Assembly: GCA_965153455.1 (NCBI GenBank)
Contig: OZ234502.1
Coordinates: forward strand, 13,051,495-13,115,494
DNA from: Sphagnum compactum
Taxonomy: Eukaryota; Bryophyta; Sphagnopsida; Sphagnales
Direction of reading: 5' to 3'
Length of the DNA: 64,000 nt
The notes beneath the pieces were generated by a model, which made no database searches, had not been told where the DNA came from, and saw nothing but the letters and a program-made list of their open reading frames with translations. Below, piece by piece: positions 1 through 10,641 of the stretch. The stretch's first letter is position 1; each line of letters starts with the position of its first letter. Made by a program: the position numbers and the translations under genes.

Positions 1-315
1 ATTGGATTCACAACTTGGGCCAGCTAAAATGTTGGTCAATCTGGAAAGCCCATGGGATTCTACACTAATGGCTCAAATGAACCTGTGCTTGTAACAAGAT
101 GTGATGGTAGAGCTTTCACATCTGAAAAGCAATCAATTACAAACCCAGAAGTTTATGCTGCTTCATGTGATCTTGTGAATCATCGTCTGGACACTCCAGA
201 ATGTAATGGAAAAGGAAGATGAAAGAATTCTACTTCTCCACACCAATCTTCCAAGCATATGGGTAGCTTGCAGCATGCAAGGTGTGGTTGTATTCAAGAT
301 TTGTGCTGGGTGCAG
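1..315 (+). other. Probable intron of the starch synthase II gene at the window edge
   Basis: No starch synthase sequence can be read here; the next exon starts after an AG at 315. The KTGGL and GLGDV region expected in the preceding exon is absent, so that exon lies upstream of the window. A 64-codon open frame runs from 28 to 222 (stop TGA 220-222) with a coding-like composition, including the string TNPEVYAASCD. I do not recognise it and it has no clear splice sites. Confidence 0.5.
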
Positions 316-2645
316 GTTGTAGCTCCTCGATACAGCAGCTATTTAGATGCTTGGGAAACTGGCATCCATAAGAGATACAATGTTTGGGGACAGGTATCAG
401 ATCTCACTCTTACCTGCTTCTCATGGCCATGCAGGATGTTGTTTACTTTTCCTATTGAAGCCTGGCTGCCTGCAGCTTCTCTTAACAGTTTCACCTATGT
501 GCACTTTCGTCCATGTCCAGGTCTAAGGTAGTCTGCTTTCTCATTGTCTCACCTTGCAGGTTAGTCATTCTACAATATCTTGTCATTGCCTCATAGTCAG
601 CTTGCAGCCTTCCTTCAGCTTTCTAATCCTAAGCAATTTGGGTGGAATGCTGAGTAACTATGGCTGTTTATTGGTGGCAGGACCTTGAGGTTGGCTACTT
701 TCACACCTATAAGGATGGGGTTGACTTTGTGTTTATTGATTCACCAATCTTCCATGCTGTTGCTTCTAACATTTATGGTGGTTCTCGTGAGGTATCACCA
801 TACCACCGACCCCCTCTTTCAACAATGTTATACATAAATTTGTGATCAACAGAAGTTGCAGTTGATGTTGTTGGTAGCAATCTGTGTAGCATTACTGCCT
901 GCCAATCAATCCTGCATATGACTCAGTTTAAGTTTTTCAGAATACTACAGAACACAGAAGTTAATGTTGGTAGTGACCTCATATTAGGGATATATTCTTC
1001 TCAACCGGGAAGGTCATGGTGATGTGCATGCAGGAGGTGTTGAGACGCATGATATTGCTCTGCAAGGCTGCTGTGGAGGTGAGACTGCTCTTTCTGGCAT
1101 TTGATAGCCCGGGTGGGGTTGGTCCGACTCTTGTGCCTGACTTGTATGAAAAACCTGGATTTTATTGATCCTCTCTTAACTACAGGTGCCTTGGCATATA
1201 CCATGTGGGGGTGTCTGCTATGGAGATGGCAATTTGGTCTTCATTGCCAATGATTGGCACACAGCCTTGCTGCCAGTATATTTGCAGGCATACTATCGAG
1301 ACAAGGGCTTGATGGAGTTTACTCGTTCTGTCCTTGTCATCCATAACATGGCCCATCAGGTTTGTTCTCTATCCCCTGCCTATCAGGATTGACTAGTTAA
1401 TATGTCAAACCTGTGTTGAGTACTTGATGTGTCATTCATTTATGTAGCTTCCAAAACATCAAGTTAGAGAGTTTTACCGAGCACATTCAAAAAACAGCAG
1501 GTTGGAGTTTGCTTAAGGAAGTGAAATGCATGTTGTATTTTACACAAAGCACATAGGTGGTGTAGAAGTCAACTTTCAAATGTGTCGGAGACATGTGCTA
1601 GGACCTGAAACTGTTGCCAAGATACATAGATAGGTCATGAGTCATGACACATTACACAACCTCATTTTGATCTAGGTGGCATTTGCAGGGCCGTGGACCA
1701 ATGTCAGACTATGCAAAGCTTGGGTTACCAGAACATTATGCAGATAAATTCCGTTTATTTGATCCAATTGGAGGAGAACACATGAATGTTTTCATGGCGG
1801 GTTTGATCACAGCTCATCGGATTGTGACTGTTAGCCATGGGTATGCAGGAGAGTGTCAAACGCCTGAAGGAGGGTGGGGATTGGATGGTGTCATCCGGGA
1901 TCACAACTGGAAGCTGAGGGGAGTTGTGAATGGAATTGATGACATTGAGTGGAATCCCAAGTTGGATCCCTGCCTTCAGAGTGATGGTTACAGCAACTAC
2001 TCCCTTGAAACTTTAGCTACTGGCAAACCTGCATGCAAGGCTGCACTTCAGCAGGAACTGGGTTTGCCTGTGCGCAGTGAGGTACCGTTGCTTGGGTTCA
2101 TTGGGCGTCTTGATAATCAGAAGGGTGTAGATTGGATTGCAGGGGCAATGCCATGGATGATGAACCAAGATTTACAGCTGGTGATGTTGGGTACAGGCCG
2201 CAAAGACCTTGAAGAAATGTTGCGTCACTTTGAAGGCCGCTATCGTGATAAAGTGCGTGGATGGGTGGGATTTTCTGTAAAGACAGCTCACCGGATTACT
2301 GCAGGTGCAGACATCCTAATGATGCCATCTCGTTTTGAGCCCTGTGGTCTCAATCAGCTGTATGCGATGCGCTATGGGACTGTTCCAGTGGTACATTCGG
2401 TAGGTGGCTTGCGAGATACTGTGAAGCCTTTTGATCCATTTACAGATTCTGGAACAGGATGGACTTTTGACAGGCCTGAAGTAAGTGGTTTAACTGATGC
2501 TCTTGGAAATGCAATTTGGACATATCGAGACTTCAAGAAAAGTTGGACAGGCATACAGCAGCGTGGAATGTCACAGGATCTGAGCTGGGATAATGCAGCT
2601 CAGCAATATGAGGAAGTGCTATTGGCTGCCAAGTACACCTGGTAA
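316..2645 (+). CDS. SS2: Starch synthase II, soluble, GT5 family (3' part of gene)
   Basis: ADP-glucose:alpha-1,4-glucan glucosyltransferase that elongates amylopectin chains in the plastid. Five exons are visible: 316-393, 681-791, 1034-1078, 1186-1359 and 1689-2645. All introns are GT-AG and all junctions are phase 0, giving 454 residues. The first exon opens at VVAPRYSSY. Exon 4 carries [13 protein letters not shown] and [11 protein letters not shown]. The long last exon carries the GT-B C-terminal domain: [11 protein letters not shown] (the Arg and Lys that contact the sugar nucleotide), [41 protein letters not shown] (Glu of the active-site motif) and [10 protein letters not shown], ending in AAKYTW as in the family. 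The KTGGL motif, transit peptide and promoter lie upstream of the window. I assign SSII rather than SSI or GBSS from the [14 protein letters not shown] and YSNYSLETL segments. No frameshift or stop is seen, so the gene looks intact as far as visible. Confidence 0.95.
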
Positions 2646-4555
2646 TGGATAAAACTCACGTTTGCTTGGGCCTACTGCAAGGATAAGGTGATACAAACTA
2701 TCAGGAGCTTGACAAAGGTGTGAGAAAACTTGAAGTACATGAATAGGACTTGCACTTGCCAACAGCCAGAGAATGGAGTATCCGGATTAAGTTGGAGGAT
2801 CAGTCATTGGGTTCTCGCCCTGAGCAGTTGGCCACTGAACCTCTTTCTGCCTCACATGCAACTGTGGAGAGGGCAGGAAGTAGATGTGAATGAAGGGAAA
2901 CTGCTTTGGTCTACAGTGTTTTCAGGCTATTTCTGCCCACTTCAAAGCATGTCAGGGGTCTATAAGTTAGAGGCAGATCTGTACCCTTTCCAGTCTTTCA
3001 TCCTGCTATCATTTGGTGTGAAGAACTGCCTGATGCAAGTAACAGGTATTTCTGTCCTCTCTAGACAGGTCAGATATTCTTCTGCTTGGATAACAGCACA
3101 CTACTCGAGCAACACCAGACTTTTGACATTTATTGATGGAGGAGATTGTTTACTGGTGGCTTCAGTGTATGAAGGATACCACCAGAATGTTTTCTGTGAG
3201 AATCCACTCAAAAATATGTAGAATAACTTGCCTGCCCCAGTGAACACAGTTCACAGAATTTCAGGAAACCTTTGGATGGGTTGAAATCCTTTTACAAGCT
3301 CAAACCATAGCAGTATTTTTGCAAATCCTAGAATAGAAGGGTATATAATAGTTCCATTGCTTGAGCACATATAAACTGACTCTCAGAAACATTTAGCTTG
3401 ATCCACAATGAGTCGCTTGGCTTCCTTCATGGCTAAGGAGGTGGATACAGGTATCGAACAATCAGAGGGTTTGCAATTGTAGTATAGGTTTACAAGGGTG
3501 CTTGCACGGGTGTCTCTATGGTGCAAGCAGTTTTACCAATGGTTATTGGGTGTTGCAAACGAGTGAATGCTCACTGGAGTTGTGAGCGGTTGAGTGATTA
3601 TGGGGTTGGAATTTGCTTGCCTTAGGCATTGCAACCAACTGGGTGGCAACAGGGCTTGTGAGTGTGAGGAATTGTGCCAATTAAATTGTTTGGGTGTCAT
3701 TTCAATCGCATGCTGCTTCCATATCTTTGATAGTTTTTTCCAATTTAGCTTTGCAAATGTTCCACATTGTTGGTCCCCTAAGGTTTGCAAAGTTGTTAAT
3801 GATGTTTTCAGCGCTGCCCCATAGTCATCAATTTGACTTCCCAATTCAATTGATTGGAATAGTGAGTTGAGCCAAATTGGCTCACTTGGGGTGAGATTTG
3901 ACAACGATTGCACTATTTGACAAATATGTCCGTAATCAGTCACTCAGAATGACTCTGGCCTTCACCCTGAACTGCTTAGGGTCACACTACCGAACTACCA
4001 ACCCTGCCTTCTTGTCAGATTCAGTGAAAATTAATTTTTAAAAATCAAATAAAAAGAATTCTCAAAGTTTTCATGAGAATTTCAATGAATTGTATAAAAA
4101 CGTGTAAACCATGTAGATGATTATTTTAAAAGTTTCAAATTGAAGTAATGAAAATGTGAAAATTGATCCATGTTTGCCTAATTGCATTTTGTCATAAAAA
4201 AAAAGTTCCAGTCACCCAGCAAGTTTAGAATTAACAACAATACAAGTTGTTTCATCTCCTGCCTGGCACATGATAGAGCATCGCTATTCTACTTTGTCAC
4301 ATTTCACAGGAGGAGAAAGAAATATCTGTAACTAAAAAACAATGGAGACAAAATTAAATCTAGTTCCAATATAGGTTATAACTTCACTCTTAAATAATCT
4401 CAAGATATGTCATGGAATAACCTATATATATATATATAACAGACATAAATGAAAAAATAAGAGTCCAAATATTTGAGAACATTATGTGCAAAACTCTAAG
4501 TTCAAGTGCCAAAATGATCTCATAAGCTAAAATTAATTGATTTCAACATTTGCCC
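2646..4555. other. Starch synthase 3' flank and AT-rich intergenic DNA
   Basis: The first part probably includes the 3' UTR; no clear AATAAA signal stands out near the stop. Two open frames (2730-3221 plus, 3533-3943 minus) match no family I know. From about 4020 on the DNA is AT-rich with homopolymer runs and a short TA run near 4425-4438. Confidence 0.5.
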
Positions 4556-5090
4556 ATCAAAACCGACCATCTCATATAATATGTAAGTGGGTTAAGGATC
4601 ATTAGGTAAGTAGGTAGAAAATGTAAGTGATTAAAGATCATAGGCAAGTAGGTAAAGACTGTAAGTGGTTGCTAAGGTAAGTAAGGCACTTGGTGGCTAC
4701 TAAAGGCGTATTCACACTTGGTGTTAAGGACTCTAGTATTAAGTCCCCTAACACCAAGCTAGTCATTTAGGACCTAAATCTATTTATCATGAGGATTTTA
4801 TGTTAAGTTAACATTCACTTAATGTGAAACAATCACCCATTTAACATTGGGTGCCACCTAAGATGCCACCTAGATTTTCACTTAACACTAATTTAACATT
4901 AGGTGTGAATGCACCTTAAGTAGGTAGATACTAGATACATGCGAATGGTTAGTACAAAGCCAACTAATCACTTTGGTTAGCTATGAGACAGGAATAAAAC
5001 AGAAAAGTGTTTTCCTGACCACATAACCATCCATCCATCCTACATGGTGCATTGGTTGGTGTTGTGGTTCAATCTCCACAAGGTGAACAG
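4556..5090 (+). repeat. Dispersed repeat family B, copy 1 (interrupted by a MITE)
   Basis: It contains the family-B hallmarks in plus orientation: AGGTAAGTAGGTAG tracts, then GGTTAGCTATGAGACAGG, then ACAGAAAAGTGTTTTCCTGACC, then a CCATCCATCC/CATGGTGCATTGG terminus. Copies 3, 4 and 6 of this window share the same order of blocks. The left terminus is not recognisable. The MITE at 4704-4916 sits inside it. Confidence 0.6.
4704..4916. mobile_element. MITE, TAA target duplication, copy 1
   Basis: 213 bp flanked by TAA at 4701-4703 and TAA at 4917-4919. The left end AGGCGTATTCACACTTGG pairs with the right end, which reads AGGTGCATTCACACCTAATG as reverse complement. The interior is shared with 8221-8434, including GTCCCCTAACACCA and CACCCATTTAACATTGGG. 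A three-base TAA/TTA target duplication is typical of PIF/Harbinger-type elements, so that superfamily is inferred. No coding capacity. Confidence 0.7.
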
Positions 5091-6119
5091 AATTGCCATC
5101 TTTCAATGCTACCTGTAGGCTACCGAGTTCCTCACCAGAAAAAATCTTACCAGACTCAACAACAAAACAACAACGGCTCTCCAACACCTTATACAACAAA
5201 ACACACACACACACACACACAAAATTCCAGAAACACTACTTTACAGATGCACAATTGAGCTTAAACTTAGCCCCACTTTAGATGAGGGTCCAGGGTCCAA
5301 TTCTTAGAAGTCAATTTGGACTCATTTGAAGCAAATTGAATCCTTGAGGTGGACCCTAGCTTGCATCTTGGTTCTTCAAATGACGAGCTCTCCTTTTGAG
5401 ATTTTTTTTTTTAAAAAAAAATTTGGTTTGAACAAATTGATTTTCCCTCCAAAATGGTGCCATGTAAGTTTAGCCTTGATTTGCCACTTTTTTGTCTTGG
5501 ACCTTCATCTAAATTTCATCGGTCCAATTTATGGCTCTCATCCTATAGTATTGCTCTATTTCATTGGGCCTTGGACCTCATCTAAAGTGGTCATTAGAAT
5601 TACTGCATATTGTAGAAATGTGTGAAATGGTGCCAAATGATCTGAAAATGTAGGGTAAAGCCTAAGGATGTGAGCTTTGTTGAGTGTAAATATTGTGCTA
5701 GGTGGATATTTGAAAAAATTGGATATCATCCCAGATATTATACTAAATATCACATTTGATATATGTTAATTATCACAACATTGATATTTGAAATGATATC
5801 CTAATTGTTGAATCTCAAGGTTATGAAATTCAAACATGTAATATCCGAATTTTAATCCAAATATCACAAAGAATGAAATTTGGGCATGATATGAATTCTT
5901 TGCCTAGATCCGAATATCAAATTAGGTATTCAGGTTTTTTTTTAAAATCCAAGTTTGAAGGTTTGAGGTGGTTGCTTCAAACCTTATGTGCCTTGTAGTT
6001 GCTTTATAAAGGGGCATGAGCTCATTTTTGGGAACCATTTTTTTTTGTGTTTTTTTTTTGTCATTTGCTTCCCTTTTCGCATCAAATTGGTGCTTGTTGT
6101 TGGTTATAATTTTTTTGGA
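5091..6119. other. AT-rich DNA inside the transposon nest, with a CA microsatellite
   Basis: A (CA)10 run covers about 5201-5220 and an A/T homopolymer palindrome lies near 5401-5420. Stretches before 6120 may be part of the hAT relic but are too decayed to read. No gene recognised. Confidence 0.45.
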
Positions 6120-7690
6120 ATCAAATTGGAAGTCAAAGCATGTAATTCTTATTTTATTTGAAGTTTCTAAAACTACATGGCATGCATTGATAAAAAAATT
6201 GATTGATCTTTTGGATGAATATGGCTTGAAAAATAAGGTTATAGCATAGGTTGAAGATGAGAGTTTAAATTTGAACACAATAATAGGTGTTTTCAAGTTT
6301 GTTGTGAAATGTGAAGCTTTAGGCTTGAAAGAGAATTGTCAAGGAACATGTTTTGAGCATGATTTTTTCAAAGCTTGACAATATGCCATTGGTGATGAGA
6401 AAACTTGTAAAGGCCTTAAGTGTGCATTTATAAAGTCTACTTAAAACATTTTTACAAAAATGCATCATTTGGCTAAAAACATTTGGTAATGTTTGGTAAG
6501 AATGAAACAAGGCTTGCATTGAAACTAGTTTGAGGCCAAAAAATTTGAATATTGTAGTGAAACCAAGTCAAATTTGTTTTTAAACAAAGTTTTTTTTTAA
6601 AAATTGTGTGAGTTTTTTTGTTGATACTTGATTTGTTCCTATAAGTTTGCAAATAATATTATATTGTTCCACGAAACATTACAATTCAAGGTAGCAATTG
6701 TTTTATGTTATAGTTACCAAACATCAATGAAAATTAACTAGTCATGTGCTTCCACCTCTAACTTGGGATGTCTTTCAAATTATTGTCCTTTTAAAAAAAG
6801 AGTTGTGAGTGCTTGTGGGCTTATCTAAACATGTGCGCATTAGTTATTTTTTGATGCTTTGCATGCATCAATTACCATGGCTTTGAAACTAAGAAAAGAA
6901 TATGGAACGGCATCCTCTGTGGCTAATTTGATGGAAGATGATATGGACATGGATTTGAAATTGTTTATGTTTTCTTGCAACATAAAACAAATAAATATTG
7001 AATGCTTTAGATGGGTTTCTTTCATTTTTAATGGAGTATGAAAAGTAGGAAGCCCATAACCCATTTTTTTAATGTTAGACCCAAGGTTTTTAAATCTTAG
7101 GTTGGTTTCTTCTTTTTTGGATGAGAACAAGTTGTTTTTACAATGGAAAATTGTGATAAATGTTTTTTTTTTCCAATGCTAATAATTGAAATGCCATCAT
7201 CTATTTCACCTTATATTAGAATTTGGAATTGTGGTAAATCAATTAAATGATGAAGATTTTGGTCTTGACAATTTTGAGATGAATGAACTAGCCAAGGAGT
7301 TGGTGTATAAAGAATTGCAAATGTTTTGGAGATACCAAATTGATGGAAAAGACATTAAGTATCTTTTGGAGAGGTGAAGAAAACATGAATACTTGTTTCC
7401 AACTATTGTTTTCCTTGCCCATTAAAGATTTTTGGAATTATGGGATTTGAAATTGAAATTGAATTTTTTTCCTTAGGTGGGATTTGATGGATTTGAAGAG
7501 ATGTAGGATGCAAACAAATAATTTAGATAAGTTAATATTTATAAGTAAGAACTGACCAAAATGATCTTAAGGTGGATTTTTTTGACTTCTAACTTGATAG
7601 AGTTGATTAAAATTACTAATTTGTTTTAAAAAAATCTAGAAGAATATGAAAATGAGTTTGAGCAAGATGAGCTTGTGGACATGTAATTTG
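6120..7690 (+). pseudogene. hAT-superfamily transposase relic 1
   Basis: The conceptual translation follows a plant hAT (zinc-finger BED type) transposase across three frames with many stops. Readable pieces in order are KTTWHALIKKLIDLLDEYG, VEDESLNLNT and CQGTCFEHDFFKA (6120-6380), DEKTCKGLKCAFIKST (6390-6445), ITMALKLRKEYGTAS to INIECFRWVSFIFNG (6870-7040), and a hAT-C dimerisation remnant near 7430-7560 recognisable from the CKQII and FISKN remnants. Both stop codons and frame changes occur, so it cannot encode a working enzyme. It lies between inverted family-B repeats (copies 1 and 2). Family recall comes from memory of plant hAT proteins; a translated search would settle it. Confidence 0.72.
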
Positions 7691-8056
7691 TAATTTATAA
7701 TTTTATCCCTTTGTATAAAGGTTTTTAAATTTTTTTTTTTAATGTTGTTATTCAAGTTGTGAGAATTGCCTTGAATATTCTATGGATATTATTTTCTTAG
7801 ATATTTGAAATTGTGAAATCCAGATTCTTTTTTTAAAAGCGAAAATTGATATCCTTGACATATATTAATAAATTTTAAAATTAAATAAATTTAAAACTCA
7901 AACCCGATTCTTGACAAATCATTTTTAAAATCAAAATTAACATATATCCAAAAAATTGATATCCACCCAACATTGGCAAAGACCTACTCTGCTTTCTTTT
8001 TCATTTGTTTCCTATGATATGGAATTGGTTGCTAAAGTGTTAATTTTGAAGAGAAA
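7691..8056. other. AT-rich spacer after hAT relic 1
   Basis: Low-complexity A/T-rich DNA with no readable coding signal. It probably includes the decayed end of the transposon. Confidence 0.4.
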
Positions 8057-8220
8057 AAGATGGTGGAAGGGGACAAAGTGAACCAACCAGCACCCACCAG
8101 TGCACCAAGCAAGATGGATGACATGTGGACAGAAACACTTTTTCATGTTTTATTTCTGTCCCATAACTAACAATGGTGATTAGCTATGTACTAACCATAC
8201 AAATGTATCTACCTACCTAA
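8057..8220 (-). repeat. Dispersed repeat family B, copy 2 (inverted)
   Basis: Reverse complement of the right half of family B. The terminus AAAGTGAACCAACCAGCACC (near 8075) is followed by CACCAGTGCACCA, a CAGAAACAC block, TTAGCTATGTACTAACCAT and ACCTACCTAA. Its inner flank matches the right flank of the MITE in copy 1 (TAGGTAGATA and GGTTAGTACA), in opposite orientation. With copy 1 it forms a large inverted repeat around hAT relic 1. Confidence 0.65.
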
Positions 8221-8434
8221 AGGTCTGTTCACACTTGGTGTTAGGTACTCTAGTGTTGAGTCCCCTAACACCAGGCTAACCATTTAGGACTCCAAAACTA
8301 GTTATCTTGAAAATTGTATGTTAAGCTAACATTCACTTAACATTAAGCTATCACCCATTTAACATTGGGTGCCACCTAGGATGCCACATAGATTTTCATT
8401 TAACACTGACTTAACATCAAGTGTGAATGCATCA
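8221..8434. mobile_element. MITE, TAA target duplication, copy 2
   Basis: 214 bp between TAA at 8218-8220 and TAA at 8435-8437. It starts AGGTCTGTTCACACTTGG and ends in AAGTGTGAATGCATCA, so the termini are inverted repeats. The interior aligns with copy 1 in the same orientation throughout (GTCCCCTAACACCA, AACATTGGGTGCCACC). No ORF. Confidence 0.7.
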
Positions 8435-8807
8435 TAATGCATGTTCAGGTGCAAGGTTGGTGGGAAAATAGAGACAAGACTTAAATTCCAGGAGTGAATT
8501 GTAGTTGTGGATTTGACACCACTGGGCACACCCAACCCCCCCCTTCCACATTGTCCACATCCGCCTGAGTCCTGAATCACCTGAGCTTCAAGATTGGCAA
8601 ATCATACAGCACAAAAATAGTCACACTTAGAATCTATTTTATATGGCTTCTTCCTTTCTTTCATTTCTAGTTAGTTGTTGGTGTGCATTGTGCACAAAAC
8701 ATAGTTGTTCACCTCTACATACACATAATTACATTTCCTAGAATGTAGTTTAATCCAATGCCATTTGGAGCTTGAAAAGGCGAGATAGCTCTCATTTTTC
8801 TGTCTTG
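8435..8807. other. Intergenic, nothing recognised
   Basis: Mixed-composition DNA with a C-run at about 8536-8543. A GTTGGTGGGAAAATAG segment near 8456 resembles family-B material, but no clear boundary is visible. Confidence 0.4.
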
Positions 8808-9070
8808 GTTTGGTTTTTGGTTAAAACATTTCAATCACATTGCAAAGGATGCAAATGTCCTCCATCTTAAGTCAGATGATACTTATAAGTCTAGCTACTT
8901 CCTTACTTCCACCCCTTCAAGACATACCTCCCATCACCATGGCCAACCTATTGCAGGCGATCCATACTGTAAATACTCCATTTTCAATATTCCTTTGAAC
9001 GTTTTCCAAATCTATGGTGCGTTGATAAATAAAGTTTTGCAGGATTGTCTCTAAAGCACTGGAGCAACAA
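8808..9070. repeat. Dispersed repeat R, copy 1
   Basis: It shares ordered blocks with 38417-38870: ACATTGCAAAG, CTCCATCTTAAGT, TAGCTACTTCC and, about 150 bases on, ATAAATAAAGTTTTGCA. In the second copy the central block is tandemly triplicated. No coding sequence identified. Confidence 0.6.
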
Positions 9071-9143
9071 ATTAAGTGTGGCATGGGTCTCCATGCTAGT
9101 TCTACAGTTATTTGTTATATCCATTTCAGCTTTTGCATATAGA

Positions 9144-9179
<36 letters not shown>

Positions 9180-9720
9180 TCTTTGGGTTTCTGGAAAAAG
9201 ACAAATTATTAACAAAAACCCTCAAAAATAGCTCAGTAGAGTCTTGCAAATAATTGGGCTTCCTTTCTAGTTGTGGTGGGGGGGGTGTGCACAAATACAA
9301 ATATAGTTGTTAACTGTAAGTTACACACATAAATCTAATCATCTTTTTTCCTAGTATGTATGTAGTTCTATTATAGTTCCTTGAATGTAGAGAGTTATAA
9401 TAAGTACCTACACAAAATGGGAAATTATCCATCTACCCTATGAAAGGGGGGGAGGTGCATAATAAATGAAGTTGGTGGCCTAAAACACACATGCAAATCT
9501 CCAACTCCTTCACCTGACACATTAATTCCTCATTCAATTCCTCTTACACTTTGATAATACCTTTTACTTTCTTTCTTTTGTTGTTTCTGTCATTCTTCTT
9601 TTTTTTACCCTTCTTCTTCTTCCCCCCACCAACCAAGCAAGCCACTAATCACTCATGAGTCATCACTTTACCCACCCACCTGCCATTCATTTAATGCTTC
9701 CATCTTTACTCTCCAATTTT
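9071..9720. other. Upstream flank of the DUF538 gene with microsatellites
   Basis: It contains a TA run followed by a GA run (about 9146-9179) and a G8 run near 9279-9286. Pyrimidine-rich tracts increase towards 9600. This is the likely distal promoter of the DUF538 gene. Confidence 0.45.
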
Positions 9721-9730
9721 TTATATAAAA
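9721..9730 (+). promoter_or_regulatory. Probable TATA box of the DUF538 gene
   Basis: TTATATAAAA sits about 470 bases before the ATG. The DNA that follows (A-rich, then a long TC-rich leader) fits a plant 5' UTR of roughly 400 bases. Inferred from sequence only. Confidence 0.5.
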
Positions 9731-9939
9731 AAACCCCAAAAAAAAAAAAACTAAACTAAACCAAACTAAACCAAACCAAACTTTTGTTTCTAAAGAAATT
9801 CACCAAACACACTATTCTTCTCTCTTCAAATCTACTTAGTTAATTGAATTTACTAGTTACATACTAGTTACTTACTATCTTCTTGTTTTAAACCTGTTCT
9901 CTTCCGCGCCAGAGTGTACAATTTCTTTCTTTCTCTCGT

Positions 9940-9985
9940 TTGTGTGTGTGTGTGTGTGTCTCTCTCTCTCTCGCTCTCTGTTTCT
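9940..9985 (+). repeat. TG/TC microsatellite in the DUF538 leader
   Basis: About ten TG dinucleotides are followed directly by TC dinucleotides and CTTTCTC tracts, about 210-260 bases before the start codon. Pyrimidine tracts like this are common in plant 5' UTRs. Confidence 0.8.
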
Positions 9986-10197
9986 GTCTTTCTCGGCTTT
10001 TCTCTCGCGAGTTCGAAGTTTCGATCATTTTTGGCTGGCGAAATCGATCTGTAATCGTCGAGTTTTTTTGCTCAGATTTGTTGTAGTTGGGAAGCGGGAT
10101 TTTTCGATTTTTTTCGGAGGGTTTTTGGTGGGATATTGGGGGTTGTGCTGTTGTTGTTTGGTTGGGGAGGGGGTGGGGTGGAGAAGAAGCAGCAGCG

Positions 10198-10641
10198 ATG
10201 GCGATGGTGATGACAGAGAAGGAGGAGGCGCGGGTGGAAAAGGGACCGGAGTCTTTGGAGGAAGCAATCAAGCTGATCGAGGAGTTTCGATTGCCGGGAG
10301 GTTTACTGCCGTTGGAGAATGTGGTGGAATGCGGCTACATAAAGGAGACTGGATACGTGTGGATAACGCAGAAGAAGGCCATACAGCACACGTTCAAGAA
10401 GATCTCCAAGCAGGTGAGCTACGGCGAGAATATCACTGCCTACTTGGAGAAGGGACGGCTGAAGAAGTTGACAGGAGTTAAGGCTAAGGAGTTGTTGCTC
10501 TGGGTATCCATCGTCGACATCTCACTGGAAAATCCGGACGCCGAACCCAGCGAAAAAGAGGAAGATGCTAAGATCTACTTCAAGAGCTTCGCCGGCATTG
10601 GCAAGACCTTTCCCGTCAAGGCTTTCGCTCGAGGAGAATGA
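10198..10641 (+). CDS. DUF538 family protein
   Basis: Single-exon gene for 147 residues, a normal length for this plant family. The ATG at 10198 is preceded by a GC-rich AGCAGCAGCG context; the open frame continues upstream to 10087 without another ATG in a comparable position. The DUF538 domain spans about residues 18-135, with LEEAIKLIEEFRLPGGLLP near the start, GYIKETGYVWI, a basic helix (QHTFKKISKQV), then GRLKKLTGVKAKELLLWV and a C-terminal KIYFKSFAGIGKTFPV. DUF538 proteins are land-plant proteins, some linked to trichome size and stress; the biochemical role is not established. No signal peptide is visible, so it is of the cytosolic type. GC content is well above the flanks, as for the other genes here. 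Confidence 0.93.
   Translation: MAMVMTEKEEARVEKGPESLEEAIKLIEEFRLPGGLLPLENVVECGYIKETGYVWITQKKAIQHTFKKISKQVSYGENITAYLEKGRLKKLTGVKAKELLLWVSIVDISLENPDAEPSEKEEDAKIYFKSFAGIGKTFPVKAFARGE

Noticed and set aside
2730-3221. 163-codon open frame just after starch synthase II
   Set aside because: Lies in the probable 3' UTR, has no recognisable domain and no introns or promoter; composition does not look selected.
3533-3943. 136-codon minus-strand open frame
   Set aside because: No family match from inspection; a gag-like fragment was considered but no zinc knuckle or neighbouring pol motif exists.
9888-10271. 127-codon minus-strand frame over the DUF538 leader
   Set aside because: Produced by the antisense of the TG/TC microsatellite and the 5' end of a well-supported gene.
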